From the NCBI GenBank assembly GCA_963771545.1, contig CAVYTX010000002.1, positions 1,240,001 through 1,304,000 of the forward strand: a stretch of 64,000 bases of DNA, written 5' to 3'. The DNA comes from CAKZLS01 sp963771545 (GTDB lineage: Bacteria > Pseudomonadota > Alphaproteobacteria > Rhodospirillales > Defluviicoccaceae). The notes under the pieces were generated by a model. It was not told the origin of the DNA and did not search any database. It saw nothing but the letters and a program-made list of their open reading frames with translations. Of the stretch, positions 52,181 to 60,689 are shown piece after piece. The position numbers were made by a program, and so were the translations under genes. Each line of letters begins with the position of its first letter. The first letter of the stretch is position 1.

Positions 52181-54454
52181 CTATAATTCCTTGGCCAAGA
52201 TCACCTTGCTGTCGCCCTCGCCGTAAAAATTCGGGAGTTCGGCGATCTTGCGATAACCGCAGGCGCGATAGAACGCGCGGGTTGGCGCGTAGAGGTCACG
52301 GCCGGACGTGTCCGCGTACACGCGCTCGCCGCCGTCGCGGGACATCGCCGTTTCCGCCCTCATAAGCAGCTCGCGCCCCAGGCCGGAGCCCTGGCGCGCC
52401 GGCCGGACGACGATCCAGTAAAGGTCGAAGCGCCCGGACGCGCCCGGGATGGGACCATAACAGGCATAGCCGGCCAATCGCCCGCCGGGCTCTTCCGCGA
52501 GAACGAACGAATAGCCGCTGGCGGGGCCGAGACTCACGCGCTGCTCCACGAGTTCGGCCGCCATGGTTACTTCTTCGGTCGTGAAGAATTGCGTCGCCGC
52601 CGCCAGGGAACGGACCCGCTCGATATCCTCTTCCCGGACGTCCTCCAGCATCTTCAATTCACCGGCTTCGGGGAACGTCTCTCGCGGCGAACGCCACCCG
52701 ACGGGTTTGTTTGACGCGGCGACCCCCGCCGCCAGTCCCATGAAGAACCGGCGGGCGTTTCGCCCAAGGGTACGGACCCGGTATCCGCCTTCCTGCACGA
52801 CCGCGGTCGGATAGCCTTCGGCGCCGATCATATAGCCGATGGCCTCGAAGTCGTCGGCGCCATTGCTCCACGTTCCCGTTGGATCCCCCTTGGCCGTGTC
52901 CAGGCCGAGGGCGAGGACCAGGTAAGCCGGGGCAAAGCGGTGGATGCGGCGGAGCGCTTTTTTCAGGGCCTCCCTGTAGTCCGCCGATGTGATCGTTTCC
53001 GGGAGCGGTATGTTGAGGTTGTAGCCGGCGCCTCGGCCGTGCCCGCTCTCGTCCCGGAACCCGGAGAAATAAGGATAAGCGAAGTTGGGATGGCCGTGGA
53101 TGGAAACGGTCAGCACGTCCGAACGCTGATAGAAGATGTCTTGGGTGCCGTTGCCGTGGTGATAGTCGATGTCGAGGACGGCGACACGGCCAAACCGGCT
53201 AAGATAATGGGCGGCGATGGCCGAGTTGTTGAAATAGCAGAACCCGCCGAACGCCTTGTGCTCGGCATGATGGCCCGGAGGCCGGACGAGGGCGTAGGCG
53301 ACGGCCGCCCCTTCGAGCACCTTCTCGGCGGCGGTCAAGGCGCAATCCACGGCCCGCCGCGCCGCGAGATAAGCCTCCTGGTTCAGCGGGGTGAACGTGT
53401 CGATGCAGAAATACCCGGCGCGCACCGTTCTCTCCTTGGGCGGACGGGCCGCGTTCCGGACCGGAAAAACGTACGGGTAAATGGACTTCCCGGGGGGCAC
53501 GCCCTTGCACGCCTTTTCAAGGTAGTCGATCAGGCGTCCGTCGTGAACGGCGCCAATGAAACGCTCGTTGAAATGCCTGGGCGAAACGCGATGGAACAGA
53601 CCCGTCTGCTCCAGTTCACCGAGGATCGATTTGACCCGGACCGGCGCCTCCACATAACCGCGCTCGCGGACATGATGGATCTGATGCTTGTCGTTGACGA
53701 TCAACGGGATCGCTCCCGCCAAGACGTGCGTCGTCTTGACCGGCTTTTCCGTCGACCGGCGAACGTAGCGCGGCGGCCGAAGGCGAATCGGATCGTCGTT
53801 GATCGATCGCACCACCATATCGATGTAGTCGGGCGGACAGATTTCCTTGTACTTCCGCTCCAGGATCGCGCGGACGATGGCGCGCACGGCGTCGCGGCCG
53901 GGGAGGTCGTCCTTGCCGAGTCCATCGAAGACCAGATAGGGAGGATCGGTGTCTTCCGGGGACAACGGCGACTCGTAGGCGGTACCCGCGATCGGGCGGG
54001 CGCCATAGCGTTCATAAAATCTGAGCCGCGCTTCGTTCTGCCCGCGAATCACCGGATCCGGACTGAGCGCCGGGTCATCGGGCAGACACTCGAAGAACAG
54101 GCCGACGGCCCCGAGAACGGCGGCGGCCTCTTCTCGGACCCGTTGGTACAGGATGGCGCCCAGTCCGGTCCCGGTCTCGCCGGGCGCCGCGGACAGGACT
54201 TCCATGTAGCAGAAATGGAGATCCGAGGCGTAAAGGAGCAGGGCAATTCCGCGCACCCGGTCGGCGGAGTCCTCGGCCACAAGCAGTTCGGAAATGAAGC
54301 GATACTTCAGCGGGTCCCGCATTTGCGCCGGGAGCTTGTCGATGTCGTCCGCCGGCATGCCCGGAAACTGGTGACGCAGAATCGCCTGCGCTTCGGCGAT
54401 CGCCGTCTGATTCGGCGGCGTCCGGTCGTCGGCAACCCTGCGAATACGGATCAT
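52181..54454 (-). CDS. GNAT-deacetylase-GNAT fusion protein
   Basis: 757 residues in three parts. About 1-175: GNAT-like domain (LHFCYMEVLSAAPGETGTGL, FYERYGARP). About 237-585: histone-deacetylase/acetylpolyamine-amidohydrolase domain with RPPGHHAEH (His395, His396), the zinc ligands in DIDYHHGNGTQ (Asp430, His432) and LGLDTAKGDP (Asp519), and EGGY (Tyr558): a complete active site. About 605-757: a second GNAT with IVVRPARQGSGLGRELL. It can thus both add and remove acetyl groups. Last gene of the kamA operon, 3 bp after the second ATP-grasp gene. Confidence 0.92.
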   Translation of the reverse strand: MIRIRRVADDRTPPNQTAIAEAQAILRHQFPGMPADDIDKLPAQMRDPLKYRFISELLVAEDSADRVRGIALLLYASDLHFCYMEVLSAAPGETGTGLGAILYQRVREEAAAVLGAVGLFFECLPDDPALSPDPVIRGQNEARLRFYERYGARPIAGTAYESPLSPEDTDPPYLVFDGLGKDDLPGRDAVRAIVRAILERKYKEICPPDYIDMVVRSINDDPIRLRPPRYVRRSTEKPVKTTHVLAGAIPLIVNDKHQIHHVRERGYVEAPVRVKSILGELEQTGLFHRVSPRHFNERFIGAVHDGRLIDYLEKACKGVPPGKSIYPYVFPVRNAARPPKERTVRAGYFCIDTFTPLNQEAYLAARRAVDCALTAAEKVLEGAAVAYALVRPPGHHAEHKAFGGFCYFNNSAIAAHYLSRFGRVAVLDIDYHHGNGTQDIFYQRSDVLTVSIHGHPNFAYPYFSGFRDESGHGRGAGYNLNIPLPETITSADYREALKKALRRIHRFAPAYLVLALGLDTAKGDPTGTWSNGADDFEAIGYMIGAEGYPTAVVQEGGYRVRTLGRNARRFFMGLAAGVAASNKPVGWRSPRETFPEAGELKMLEDVREEDIERVRSLAAATQFFTTEEVTMAAELVEQRVSLGPASGYSFVLAEEPGGRLAGYACYGPIPGASGRFDLYWIVVRPARQGSGLGRELLMRAETAMSRDGGERVYADTSGRDLYAPTRAFYRACGYRKIAELPNFYGEGDSKVILAKEL

Positions 54455-54457
54455 GGA

Positions 54458-55456
54458 TCAGCCTACGGGCGCGGGGAGCACCCCTGGAAGGGCGACTTCG
54501 ACGATGCGCGCGACAACGTCGTCAAATCCGAAACCCGCGCGCTCGGCGGCGGCCATGAAGCCGGCATTGGGCGACAGGCACGGATTGCCGTTAACCTCGA
54601 GCACGAACGGCTGGCCGTCATGGTCGACGCGGAAATCAACGCGGGCATACCCGGAGAGGCCGAACACCGACCAGCACCGAAGTGCGAGGTCGCGGAGCCG
54701 GACCGCCAGGGCTTCGTTTTCCTTGCCGGAGAGAAATCGCCTCGGTGTATGGTGGTAGGCAAATCCGCCGGTGTTCCATTTCGCCTCGTAATCGACGATC
54801 CGCGGTCTCTCCGCCGGAAAATCCAGGAACAGAATTTCCGCGGCGGGCAGGACTTCCGGGCCGTTCCGCCCATCGAGAACCGACAGGTTGAACTCGCGAC
54901 CGGCGACGTACCGCTCGACAAACCAAGTTCCGCCATAGCGCGCGGCGCGGGCCGCCAATTCCCGGCGCGCGTCCGCGACCTCCACCACCGACCCGGCGTC
55001 GATGCCCACCGAGGCGTCTTCCCACACCGGCTTGACGATGACACGGCCCGCCGCCGCCAACTCGCCGCCATCGACCGACCACTCCGGTGTCGGGATGTCC
55101 CGAGCCCGCATGCGCCGCTTCGCCTCCGTCTTCGCCGACGTTGCGGCCAGCGCATCGGCGCCGCACCCGCTGTAGCGGATGCCGAGCGCGTCAAGCATTT
55201 GCGGAATTCGCCATGCTAGTCGCCCCTCGCCGCGCAACGTCTCCACCAGATTGAAGGCAAATTCGACGTCCTTCGCCTTCAGGATCTCTGCAGCCGCTTG
55301 TTCATCGTCGACCGCCCGTATTTCGGCGTCGAAGCCGAGCCGGCCGAGCGAATCGGCCACCAGCTCCGCCTGGAGGCATGTGTCGGCTTCGTCGGGCCGT
55401 TCCTCCACGTTTGTCGCCCCAAGGAGAACGACGACGCGGGGCCGCCCGCTTTTCAT
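54458..55456 (-). CDS. ATP-grasp ligase, D-Ala-D-Ala ligase-like (second)
   Basis: 332 residues starting MKSGRPRVVVLLGATNVEER; a much longer upstream frame is rejected because it overlaps the previous gene. ATP-grasp signs: AATSAKTEAKRRMRARDIPT, the ATP lysine in RVIVKPVWEDASVGID, FVERYVAGREFNLSVLDG, and the metal ligands in GYARVDFRVDHDGQPFVLEVNGNPCLS. It would form an amide or peptide bond through an acyl phosphate. No cell-wall genes are near, so not a housekeeping Ddl. Its ATG overlaps the preceding stop by 4 nt. Confidence 0.88.
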   Translation of the reverse strand: MKSGRPRVVVLLGATNVEERPDEADTCLQAELVADSLGRLGFDAEIRAVDDEQAAAEILKAKDVEFAFNLVETLRGEGRLAWRIPQMLDALGIRYSGCGADALAATSAKTEAKRRMRARDIPTPEWSVDGGELAAAGRVIVKPVWEDASVGIDAGSVVEVADARRELAARAARYGGTWFVERYVAGREFNLSVLDGRNGPEVLPAAEILFLDFPAERPRIVDYEAKWNTGGFAYHHTPRRFLSGKENEALAVRLRDLALRCWSVFGLSGYARVDFRVDHDGQPFVLEVNGNPCLSPNAGFMAAAERAGFGFDDVVARIVEVALPGVLPAPVG

Positions 55457-56472
55457 GCGCGCCCGCCCGCCGCGATCCGCCGCGATTCGACGCAATGGCC
55501 GATGCGAGCGATTGCCGCCTCCACGATCTCGGCCATGAACTGGTCGTAGGTCGAACCCACCAGATCCGCCAGGATGGCCAGATCCGAGTAATTCGGACGA
55601 AGGCCCGGGAGACAGTTGGCTTCCAGGAAGTGCGGGACCCCATTCGCGTCCGATCGAAAGTCGAGGCGAGCGGCATCCCGGCACTGGAGGGCGCGGTAGG
55701 CTTTCAGGGCAAACGCTCCCGCCCGCATCGCTTCGTCGTCTTCGGCCAGGGTATAGCGAACGTTCGCCTGCCAATGCTCCTTGGCTTCGAGCGAATACAC
55801 GCCGCCTCGACCCTCTTGGAGGAAGCAAATCTCCACGATCCCGAGAACACGAGCGTCTCCGCCATTGCCGACGATCCCGACCGTGAACTCGCGGCCTGGC
55901 AGGTAAGTCTCCACGAGCACCGGCTGGCGAAACCGCGCACGCAATGCGTGAGCAGCGGCTTTCAGGTGCGGCCGCGTTTCCACCCGTGAGGCCTCGCCGC
56001 ATCCCTTGCCGGTTCCTTCGGCCACCGGCTTGACGAACGCGGGAAACGAAACGTCCGCCGTGTCGGCGTCGAGATCCGATTCGAGGACGGCGAACCCAGC
56101 GGTCGGGATGCCGGTGTCGCGGACCAGACGCTTGGCGACGGCTTTGTCGAGGGTCGCCGCCGACGTCAGCGGGTCCGAAAACACGTAGGGAATGCCGTAC
56201 GCTTCGAGGATCGCCGGAACTTGTGCTTCGCGGTTGCGCCCTCGGACGCCCTCGGCGATGTTGAACACAAGGTCCCAGCGATCGCCGGCGACGAGCCTCT
56301 CGGTCAATCGCCGTACGTGGCCGATCCGGTCCACGTCGAAGCCGAGGCGACGAAGCGAGGACGCGATTGCCTCTATCGTCTCCTCGCTGTCGAACTCGGC
56401 CGTTTCTTCTTCCGTGTAACCGGCATCGAGGTAGTCGGAGCGAAGATCGAAGGTAAATCCGACCCGCATCAC
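55453..56472 (-). CDS. ATP-grasp ligase, D-Ala-D-Ala ligase-like (first)
   Basis: 339 residues. The front MMRVGFTFDLRSDYLDAGYT and ETIEAIASSLRRLGFDVD is typical of stand-alone Ddl homologues. Then DLVFNIAEGVRGRNREAQVP, AATLDKAVAKRLVRDTGIPT, lysine in FPAFVKPVAEGTGKGCGEAS, VETYLPGREFTVGIVGNG, and metal ligands in AARLDFRSDANGVPHFLEAN. The REAQVP and GTGKGC features separate it from the second ligase, so the two probably act on different acceptors. It overlaps kamA by 4 nt. Confidence 0.88.
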   Translation of the reverse strand: MMRVGFTFDLRSDYLDAGYTEEETAEFDSEETIEAIASSLRRLGFDVDRIGHVRRLTERLVAGDRWDLVFNIAEGVRGRNREAQVPAILEAYGIPYVFSDPLTSAATLDKAVAKRLVRDTGIPTAGFAVLESDLDADTADVSFPAFVKPVAEGTGKGCGEASRVETRPHLKAAAHALRARFRQPVLVETYLPGREFTVGIVGNGGDARVLGIVEICFLQEGRGGVYSLEAKEHWQANVRYTLAEDDEAMRAGAFALKAYRALQCRDAARLDFRSDANGVPHFLEANCLPGLRPNYSDLAILADLVGSTYDQFMAEIVEAAIARIGHCVESRRIAAGGRA

Positions 56473-57866
56473 GCCGCCCTCCGCGCGCGCGCCTTATTGC
56501 CGCCCAACGTGCCGCCGGGGTCCGGATACCGGTACTGGCCGCCCTCAAAATTGGTAAGCAGGAGATCGTCGCCGTCGCGGCCGACGACGAAGTCGGGCAG
56601 CAGAGGGATTTTGCCGCCTCCGCCCGGGGCATCGATCACGAAGTTCGGAACCGCATACCCCGTCGTATGGCCGCGAAGCCCGCGAATGATCTCGATGCCC
56701 TTGTCGACCGTCGTCCTGAAGTGGGCGGAGCCGAGGATCGGGTCGCACTGGTAAAGATAGTATGGCCGCACGCGGCGCTGCAAAAGACCGTGCATCAGCG
56801 GCCGCATCACCTCGATGTCGTCGTTGATGCCCTTCAGCAGCACGGTTTGGCTGCCGAGAGGCACGCCGGCGTCGGCGAGCCGTTCGCACGCCTCCGTCGT
56901 CTCCGGGGTCAGTTCCGCCGGATGGGTGAAGTGAATGCTCATCCAAATCGGCTTGTGCTTCTTGAGAATACGGACCAGGGAACGGGTGATCCGCATGGGC
57001 AGGACAACCGGGACCTTGGTGCCGAGACGCACGAATTCCACGTGGCGGATCGCGCGCAGCCGGCCCAGAAGCTGATCGAGCTTGTCGTCCGAGAGCGTGA
57101 GCGGATCGCCGCCCGAGATCAAAACGTCGCGAATCTCGGAATGCGCCTCGATGTAGGCAATCGCCTGGTCCCACTGCGACCGCCCGAAATCGTATTCGCC
57201 CCCCGGTTCACCGACCATGCGGGCGCGGGTGCAATACCGGCAATAGGTGGAACAGAACCCGGTGGCCAGGAACAACACGCGGTCGGGATAGCGATGAACC
57301 AACCCCGGAACGGCGCTGTCCTTGTCCTCCCCGAGGGGGTCGCCGGACTCGCCTGGGCCCTGGATGTATTCGTCGCCGACGGGAATGTGGGTGCGGCGCA
57401 ACGGCTCGCCGGCGTTTTCGCGGCTCATCAAGCTCGCATAGTAGGGGGTAACGCCGAGGGGGAGCGCGCCGTGGTGCCGCTCGATGGCCAAGCGCTCGTC
57501 CCCCGAGAGACGGAAAATCCGCTCCAATTCGGGCAACGACCGAATGCGATGGCGCACCTGCCAGCGCCAGTCATGCCAGGACCCGAGATCGACACCGGGG
57601 TAGAATTCCCTGAAAAAAGCGCGGCTATCCTTGCTGGCGGGGAATCGTTCGGCTCGTTTGGGGGGCCGTTGCGCCGGGGTTCTTTGGGGGAAGAGCGTGG
57701 AAGGAGTTGAGGGTTGACGGGATGCCTCCAAAACCGGCGCATCCTTGAAAAACCGGGAGGAAGAGGATTCAGAACAGGTATCGGGAGGCTCTGCCGCCTC
57801 CGCGTCGACGATCTTCTCCATTCGAGGTAAATTCCACTCTTTTCGGAGAGATCGTCGCGCGCCCAT
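56469..57866 (-). CDS. kamA: Lysine 2,3-aminomutase (KamA family, radical SAM)
   Basis: 465 residues. Converts L-lysine to beta-lysine using a 4Fe-4S cluster, SAM and PLP. The cluster cysteines are in GFCSTYCRYCTR (Cys205, Cys209, Cys212), with SGGDPLTLSDDKL for SAM binding and the PLP lysine in DAPGGGGKIP (Lys419). The two aspartates that grip the lysine side chain are present in YQCDPILG (Asp375) and FVIDAPGG (Asp412). These argue for true lysine specificity rather than EpmB function. A Pro/Ser-rich N-terminal extension of about 70 residues is unusual. The start at 57866 is set by the promoter just upstream; ATG at 57821 is an alternative. Confidence 0.9.
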   Translation of the reverse strand: MGARRSLRKEWNLPRMEKIVDAEAAEPPDTCSESSSSRFFKDAPVLEASRQPSTPSTLFPQRTPAQRPPKRAERFPASKDSRAFFREFYPGVDLGSWHDWRWQVRHRIRSLPELERIFRLSGDERLAIERHHGALPLGVTPYYASLMSRENAGEPLRRTHIPVGDEYIQGPGESGDPLGEDKDSAVPGLVHRYPDRVLFLATGFCSTYCRYCTRARMVGEPGGEYDFGRSQWDQAIAYIEAHSEIRDVLISGGDPLTLSDDKLDQLLGRLRAIRHVEFVRLGTKVPVVLPMRITRSLVRILKKHKPIWMSIHFTHPAELTPETTEACERLADAGVPLGSQTVLLKGINDDIEVMRPLMHGLLQRRVRPYYLYQCDPILGSAHFRTTVDKGIEIIRGLRGHTTGYAVPNFVIDAPGGGGKIPLLPDFVVGRDGDDLLLTNFEGGQYRYPDPGGTLGGNKARARRAA

Positions 57867-57896
57867 CGCCGTGTCGGCATCTCTCCCGTGTCCGCC

Positions 57897-57925
57897 CTAA
57901 ATGGCGTGTTTTCGGGCGTTGTCAA
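57897..57925 (-). promoter_or_regulatory. Likely promoter of the kamA operon
   Basis: A consensus TTGACA (57920-57925) is followed after 17 bp by a weak ATTTAG. Transcription would begin about 25 bp before the kamA ATG and cover the four-gene operon. Confidence 0.4.
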
Positions 57926-57978
57926 CAGGAAACGGTGTGCGAGCGCTGTGTACCGCGTAAATGAGTTTTCGCGCGCGG

Positions 57979-59427
57979 TTACGATCCTTCCTGAGAGGCG
58001 ACCTGATCGCTTGCCTCGACTAGCACGAGGCGAAGGATATTGGTCACTCCCGCCATGTGCAGGGGCAAGCCGGCGGTGATGACAAGATTGTCGCCGGCGG
58101 CCGCGAACCCAAATTTCACGGCATTGTGAATGGCCACGGCCTCCATCTCCTCGTAGTCATCCAGTTCTTCCACCTGGACTGCGTGAATGCCCCAGACCAC
58201 CGATAATTCGCGCGCGACTTGAATTGAGGGCGTCAGCGCCAAAATCGGCGCCATGGGCCGCGTCCGCGCCGCTCGAACCGCTGTCGAACCGGAGCTGGTA
58301 AAGGTCACGATCGCCGCCGCCGGCAGCGTCCGCAACGCCTGAGCCGCCAACTCGGTAATGGTGTCCGCCATGGTCGCCGCCGGCCTGGCCAGCCCGGCAT
58401 TCAACGTGTCCTTATAGGCGGGATCCCTCTCGGTATAGCGGATGATCCGGTTCATCATGCCGACGACCAAACCGGGGTGATCGCCGACCGCCGTTTCCGC
58501 GGACAACATGACGGCGTCGGTGCCTTCGTAGACGGCGGTGGCCACATCGGACGCCTCGGCGCGAGTCGGCGTTAGCGACGTGATCATGGAATCGAGCATT
58601 TGGGTCGCGACGATCACCGGTCTGCCCGCTTGCCGGCTCGCGCGAATGATGCGTTTTTGAATGGCCGGCACGGTCTCCGGCGGAAGCTCCACGCCCAGGT
58701 CTCCACGCGCCACCATGACGCCATCCGTCACGTCGACGATCGCATCCAGGTGTTCAACGGCCGATGGTTTCTCGAGTTTGGAGATCAGCTTGGCGCGGCC
58801 GGCAATCAGCCGCTGTGCTTCTTCCACGTCCTCCGGCCGCTGAACGAACGACAAGGCGATCGCCTCCATCCCGATGCTCAGGGCGAACTCCAGATCGCGG
58901 CGATCCTTCTCGGTCAGGGGTGAAACATCGAGCACCACATTGGGCAGGTTGACGCCCTTGTGGTTCGACAGCGGGCCTCCGACGACGATCTTAGTGTCCG
59001 CGAAATCGCAGCCGCAGGCGGTCACCTCGAGGCGCAGTTTGCCATCGTCCAACAACAACTCCGCTCCCGGCCGGAGCGCCGCGAATATCTCGGGATGGTC
59101 CAGCGGCGCCCGGGTGGCGTCACCTGGTTCGCCGGACAGGTCCAGCCTGAACCTTTGACCGGCTTCGAGCAGCACTTTGCCCTCGGCGAACCTGCCAACC
59201 CGGAGCTTGGGGCCCTGCAAATCGGCGAAAACCCCGATTGGCCGACCGATCTGGCCCTCGATGGAGCGAATGGTCTTGAGCCGCTCCGCGTGTTCCTCGT
59301 GCGTACCGTGACTGAAATTTAACCGGAAAACATCCGCGCCGGCATGAAACAGGTCGGTCAATTGCTGCTCGCTGCCGCTGGCGGGGCCGATCGTCGCGAC
59401 AATCTTGGTCTGTCTTATTCTGCGCAT
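57979..59427 (-). CDS. pyk: Pyruvate kinase
   Basis: 482 residues. Last glycolytic step, PEP + ADP to pyruvate + ATP. Motifs: TKIVATIGPAS, FRLNFSHGTHEEH, FADLQGPKLRVG, LISKLEKPSAVEHLD (catalytic Lys), VMVARGDLGVELP, VIVATQMLDSMI, PTRAEASDVATAVYEGTDAV. The ATG overlaps the stop of the STAS gene (TAATG), so translation is coupled. It is the last gene of the uup-gluQ-STAS-pyk set. Confidence 0.96.
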   Translation of the reverse strand: MRRIRQTKIVATIGPASGSEQQLTDLFHAGADVFRLNFSHGTHEEHAERLKTIRSIEGQIGRPIGVFADLQGPKLRVGRFAEGKVLLEAGQRFRLDLSGEPGDATRAPLDHPEIFAALRPGAELLLDDGKLRLEVTACGCDFADTKIVVGGPLSNHKGVNLPNVVLDVSPLTEKDRRDLEFALSIGMEAIALSFVQRPEDVEEAQRLIAGRAKLISKLEKPSAVEHLDAIVDVTDGVMVARGDLGVELPPETVPAIQKRIIRASRQAGRPVIVATQMLDSMITSLTPTRAEASDVATAVYEGTDAVMLSAETAVGDHPGLVVGMMNRIIRYTERDPAYKDTLNAGLARPAATMADTITELAAQALRTLPAAAIVTFTSSGSTAVRAARTRPMAPILALTPSIQVARELSVVWGIHAVQVEELDDYEEMEAVAIHNAVKFGFAAAGDNLVITAGLPLHMAGVTNILRLVLVEASDQVASQEGS

Positions 59428-59804
59428 TACGGATGGTCCGTTTCCATAGGAACGACCCATTTCTTGGCCTCGGCCGTTTGGTCGACGGAAAAGTGCCTGA
59501 TTTCGATGTTGGGAAACAACCGGTTGCTGATGACGGCGATGGTTTCGATCCATTTCTTGTCCGAGACCACGGCCTCTTTCTTGAACTTGCCTAGGTGCGG
59601 AAACGCGAATTTGAGATCTTCCAGCAGAGCCTCGAAGGAAATGCCGTCGAAACTCTTCACTTCCACATAGACACCGAGTTTCTCCGCTTCGTCAAACTTG
59701 GCCTTGGCGGCGGCGATGACCCGGTCGATATCGGGCTTATCGACCTTGCCCGAGATGCGGACGCCGATGACGCCGGCGGCTTCCATGTCGAATATTTCGA
59801 TCAT
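59427..59804 (-). CDS. SpoIIAA-like STAS-fold protein
   Basis: 125 residues, start behind AAGGAAGAG. It resembles the SpoIIAA-like/DUF3478 group: MIEIFDMEAAGVIGVRISGK, VYVEVKSFDGISFEALLEDL, KFKKEAVVSDKKWIETIAVI and the FSVDQTAEAKKWV end. The fold binds lipids or protein partners; no enzymatic role is known. Coupled to pyruvate kinase by a TAATG overlap. Confidence 0.85.
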   Translation of the reverse strand: MIEIFDMEAAGVIGVRISGKVDKPDIDRVIAAAKAKFDEAEKLGVYVEVKSFDGISFEALLEDLKFAFPHLGKFKKEAVVSDKKWIETIAVISNRLFPNIEIRHFSVDQTAEAKKWVVPMETDHP

Positions 59805-59825
59805 CTCATCTCTTCCTTTCAGCTT

Positions 59826-60689
59826 TTACGCCGGTCCCCGGATGGCGGCCATCGCCATCGCCAGCACCTCGTTCTTGGTGTGTCCGCGTTCCCGCAGGGA
59901 GCGGATCGTTTCATCGCCCCGGCGTTTGGAGAGCCGGTTTCCGTCCTCGTCGCGACAGAGGTCATGGTGGTGCCAGACGGGCGCCGGAAGATCAAGCAAC
60001 GCATAGAGCGCGCGATGCACATGGGTCGCATCGAACAGATCCATGCCCCGCGTGACCTCGGTCACGCCCTGTGCGGCGTCGTCCACGACAACCGCCAAAT
60101 GATAGCTCGTCTCCACCTTCTTGCGGGCGATCACCACGTCTCCGAACCGATCCGGCGCGGCGGTTTGCCGGGCGAGCAATCGATCCGTCCAGGGCAGGTC
60201 GCCGGTCGCCTCGCGCACCCGGCGGACGTCCAGGCGAACGGCGTATGGACGGCCGCTGGCAATCAGGTCATCGCGTTCCGGTGTGCTCCGGGCGCGGCAT
60301 ATCCCAGGATAGAGGATGGCGCCGTCGGGCGCCATGGCATGGGGCGCCCCCGCCGCCGCCTCGATTTCCGAGCGGATTTCCTTGCGGGTACAAAAGCATG
60401 GATAGGTAACGCCAAGATGGTCCAGCCGTTGAAGGGCCTCGCGGTAAAGGTCCATGCGGTCCGATTGGCGCACCACCGGCTCCTCCCAGGTCAGTCCCAG
60501 CCACCGCAGGTCGTCGAGGTTGCGATCGATGAACTCCGCCCGGCACCGGCCGGCGTCGATATCCTCGATACGCACCAGAAACCGGCCTCCGGCGCGAATC
60601 GCCACGTCCAAGGCGTACCACGCGGCATAGGCGTGGCCGAGATGCAGATCGCCCGTCGGGCTTGGCGCGAAGCGGGTGACCACGGTCAT
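59826..60689 (-). CDS. gluQ: Glutamyl-Q tRNA(Asp) synthetase
   Basis: 287 residues, a class I synthetase catalytic core without anticodon domain. It attaches glutamate to queuosine in tRNA-Asp. The HIGH-type motif is in RFAPSPTGDLHLGHA, the KMSKS-type loop in GNRLSKRRGD, and the zinc ligands in YPCFCTRKE and ILYPGIC. Its start overlaps the stop of uup. Usual partner DksA is absent. Confidence 0.93.
   Translation of the reverse strand: MTVVTRFAPSPTGDLHLGHAYAAWYALDVAIRAGGRFLVRIEDIDAGRCRAEFIDRNLDDLRWLGLTWEEPVVRQSDRMDLYREALQRLDHLGVTYPCFCTRKEIRSEIEAAAGAPHAMAPDGAILYPGICRARSTPERDDLIASGRPYAVRLDVRRVREATGDLPWTDRLLARQTAAPDRFGDVVIARKKVETSYHLAVVVDDAAQGVTEVTRGMDLFDATHVHRALYALLDLPAPVWHHHDLCRDEDGNRLSKRRGDETIRSLRERGHTKNEVLAMAMAAIRGPA

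Noticed and set aside
52940..55219. A 759-codon plus-strand frame opposite the fusion protein and the second ATP-grasp gene
   Set aside because: It crosses two well supported genes antisense, has no ribosome site and no recognisable domain.
55457..56632. A long N-terminal extension of the second ATP-grasp gene
   Set aside because: It overlaps the first ATP-grasp gene out of frame and is Arg/Pro-rich without family similarity; the 4-nt overlap start at 55456 fits better.
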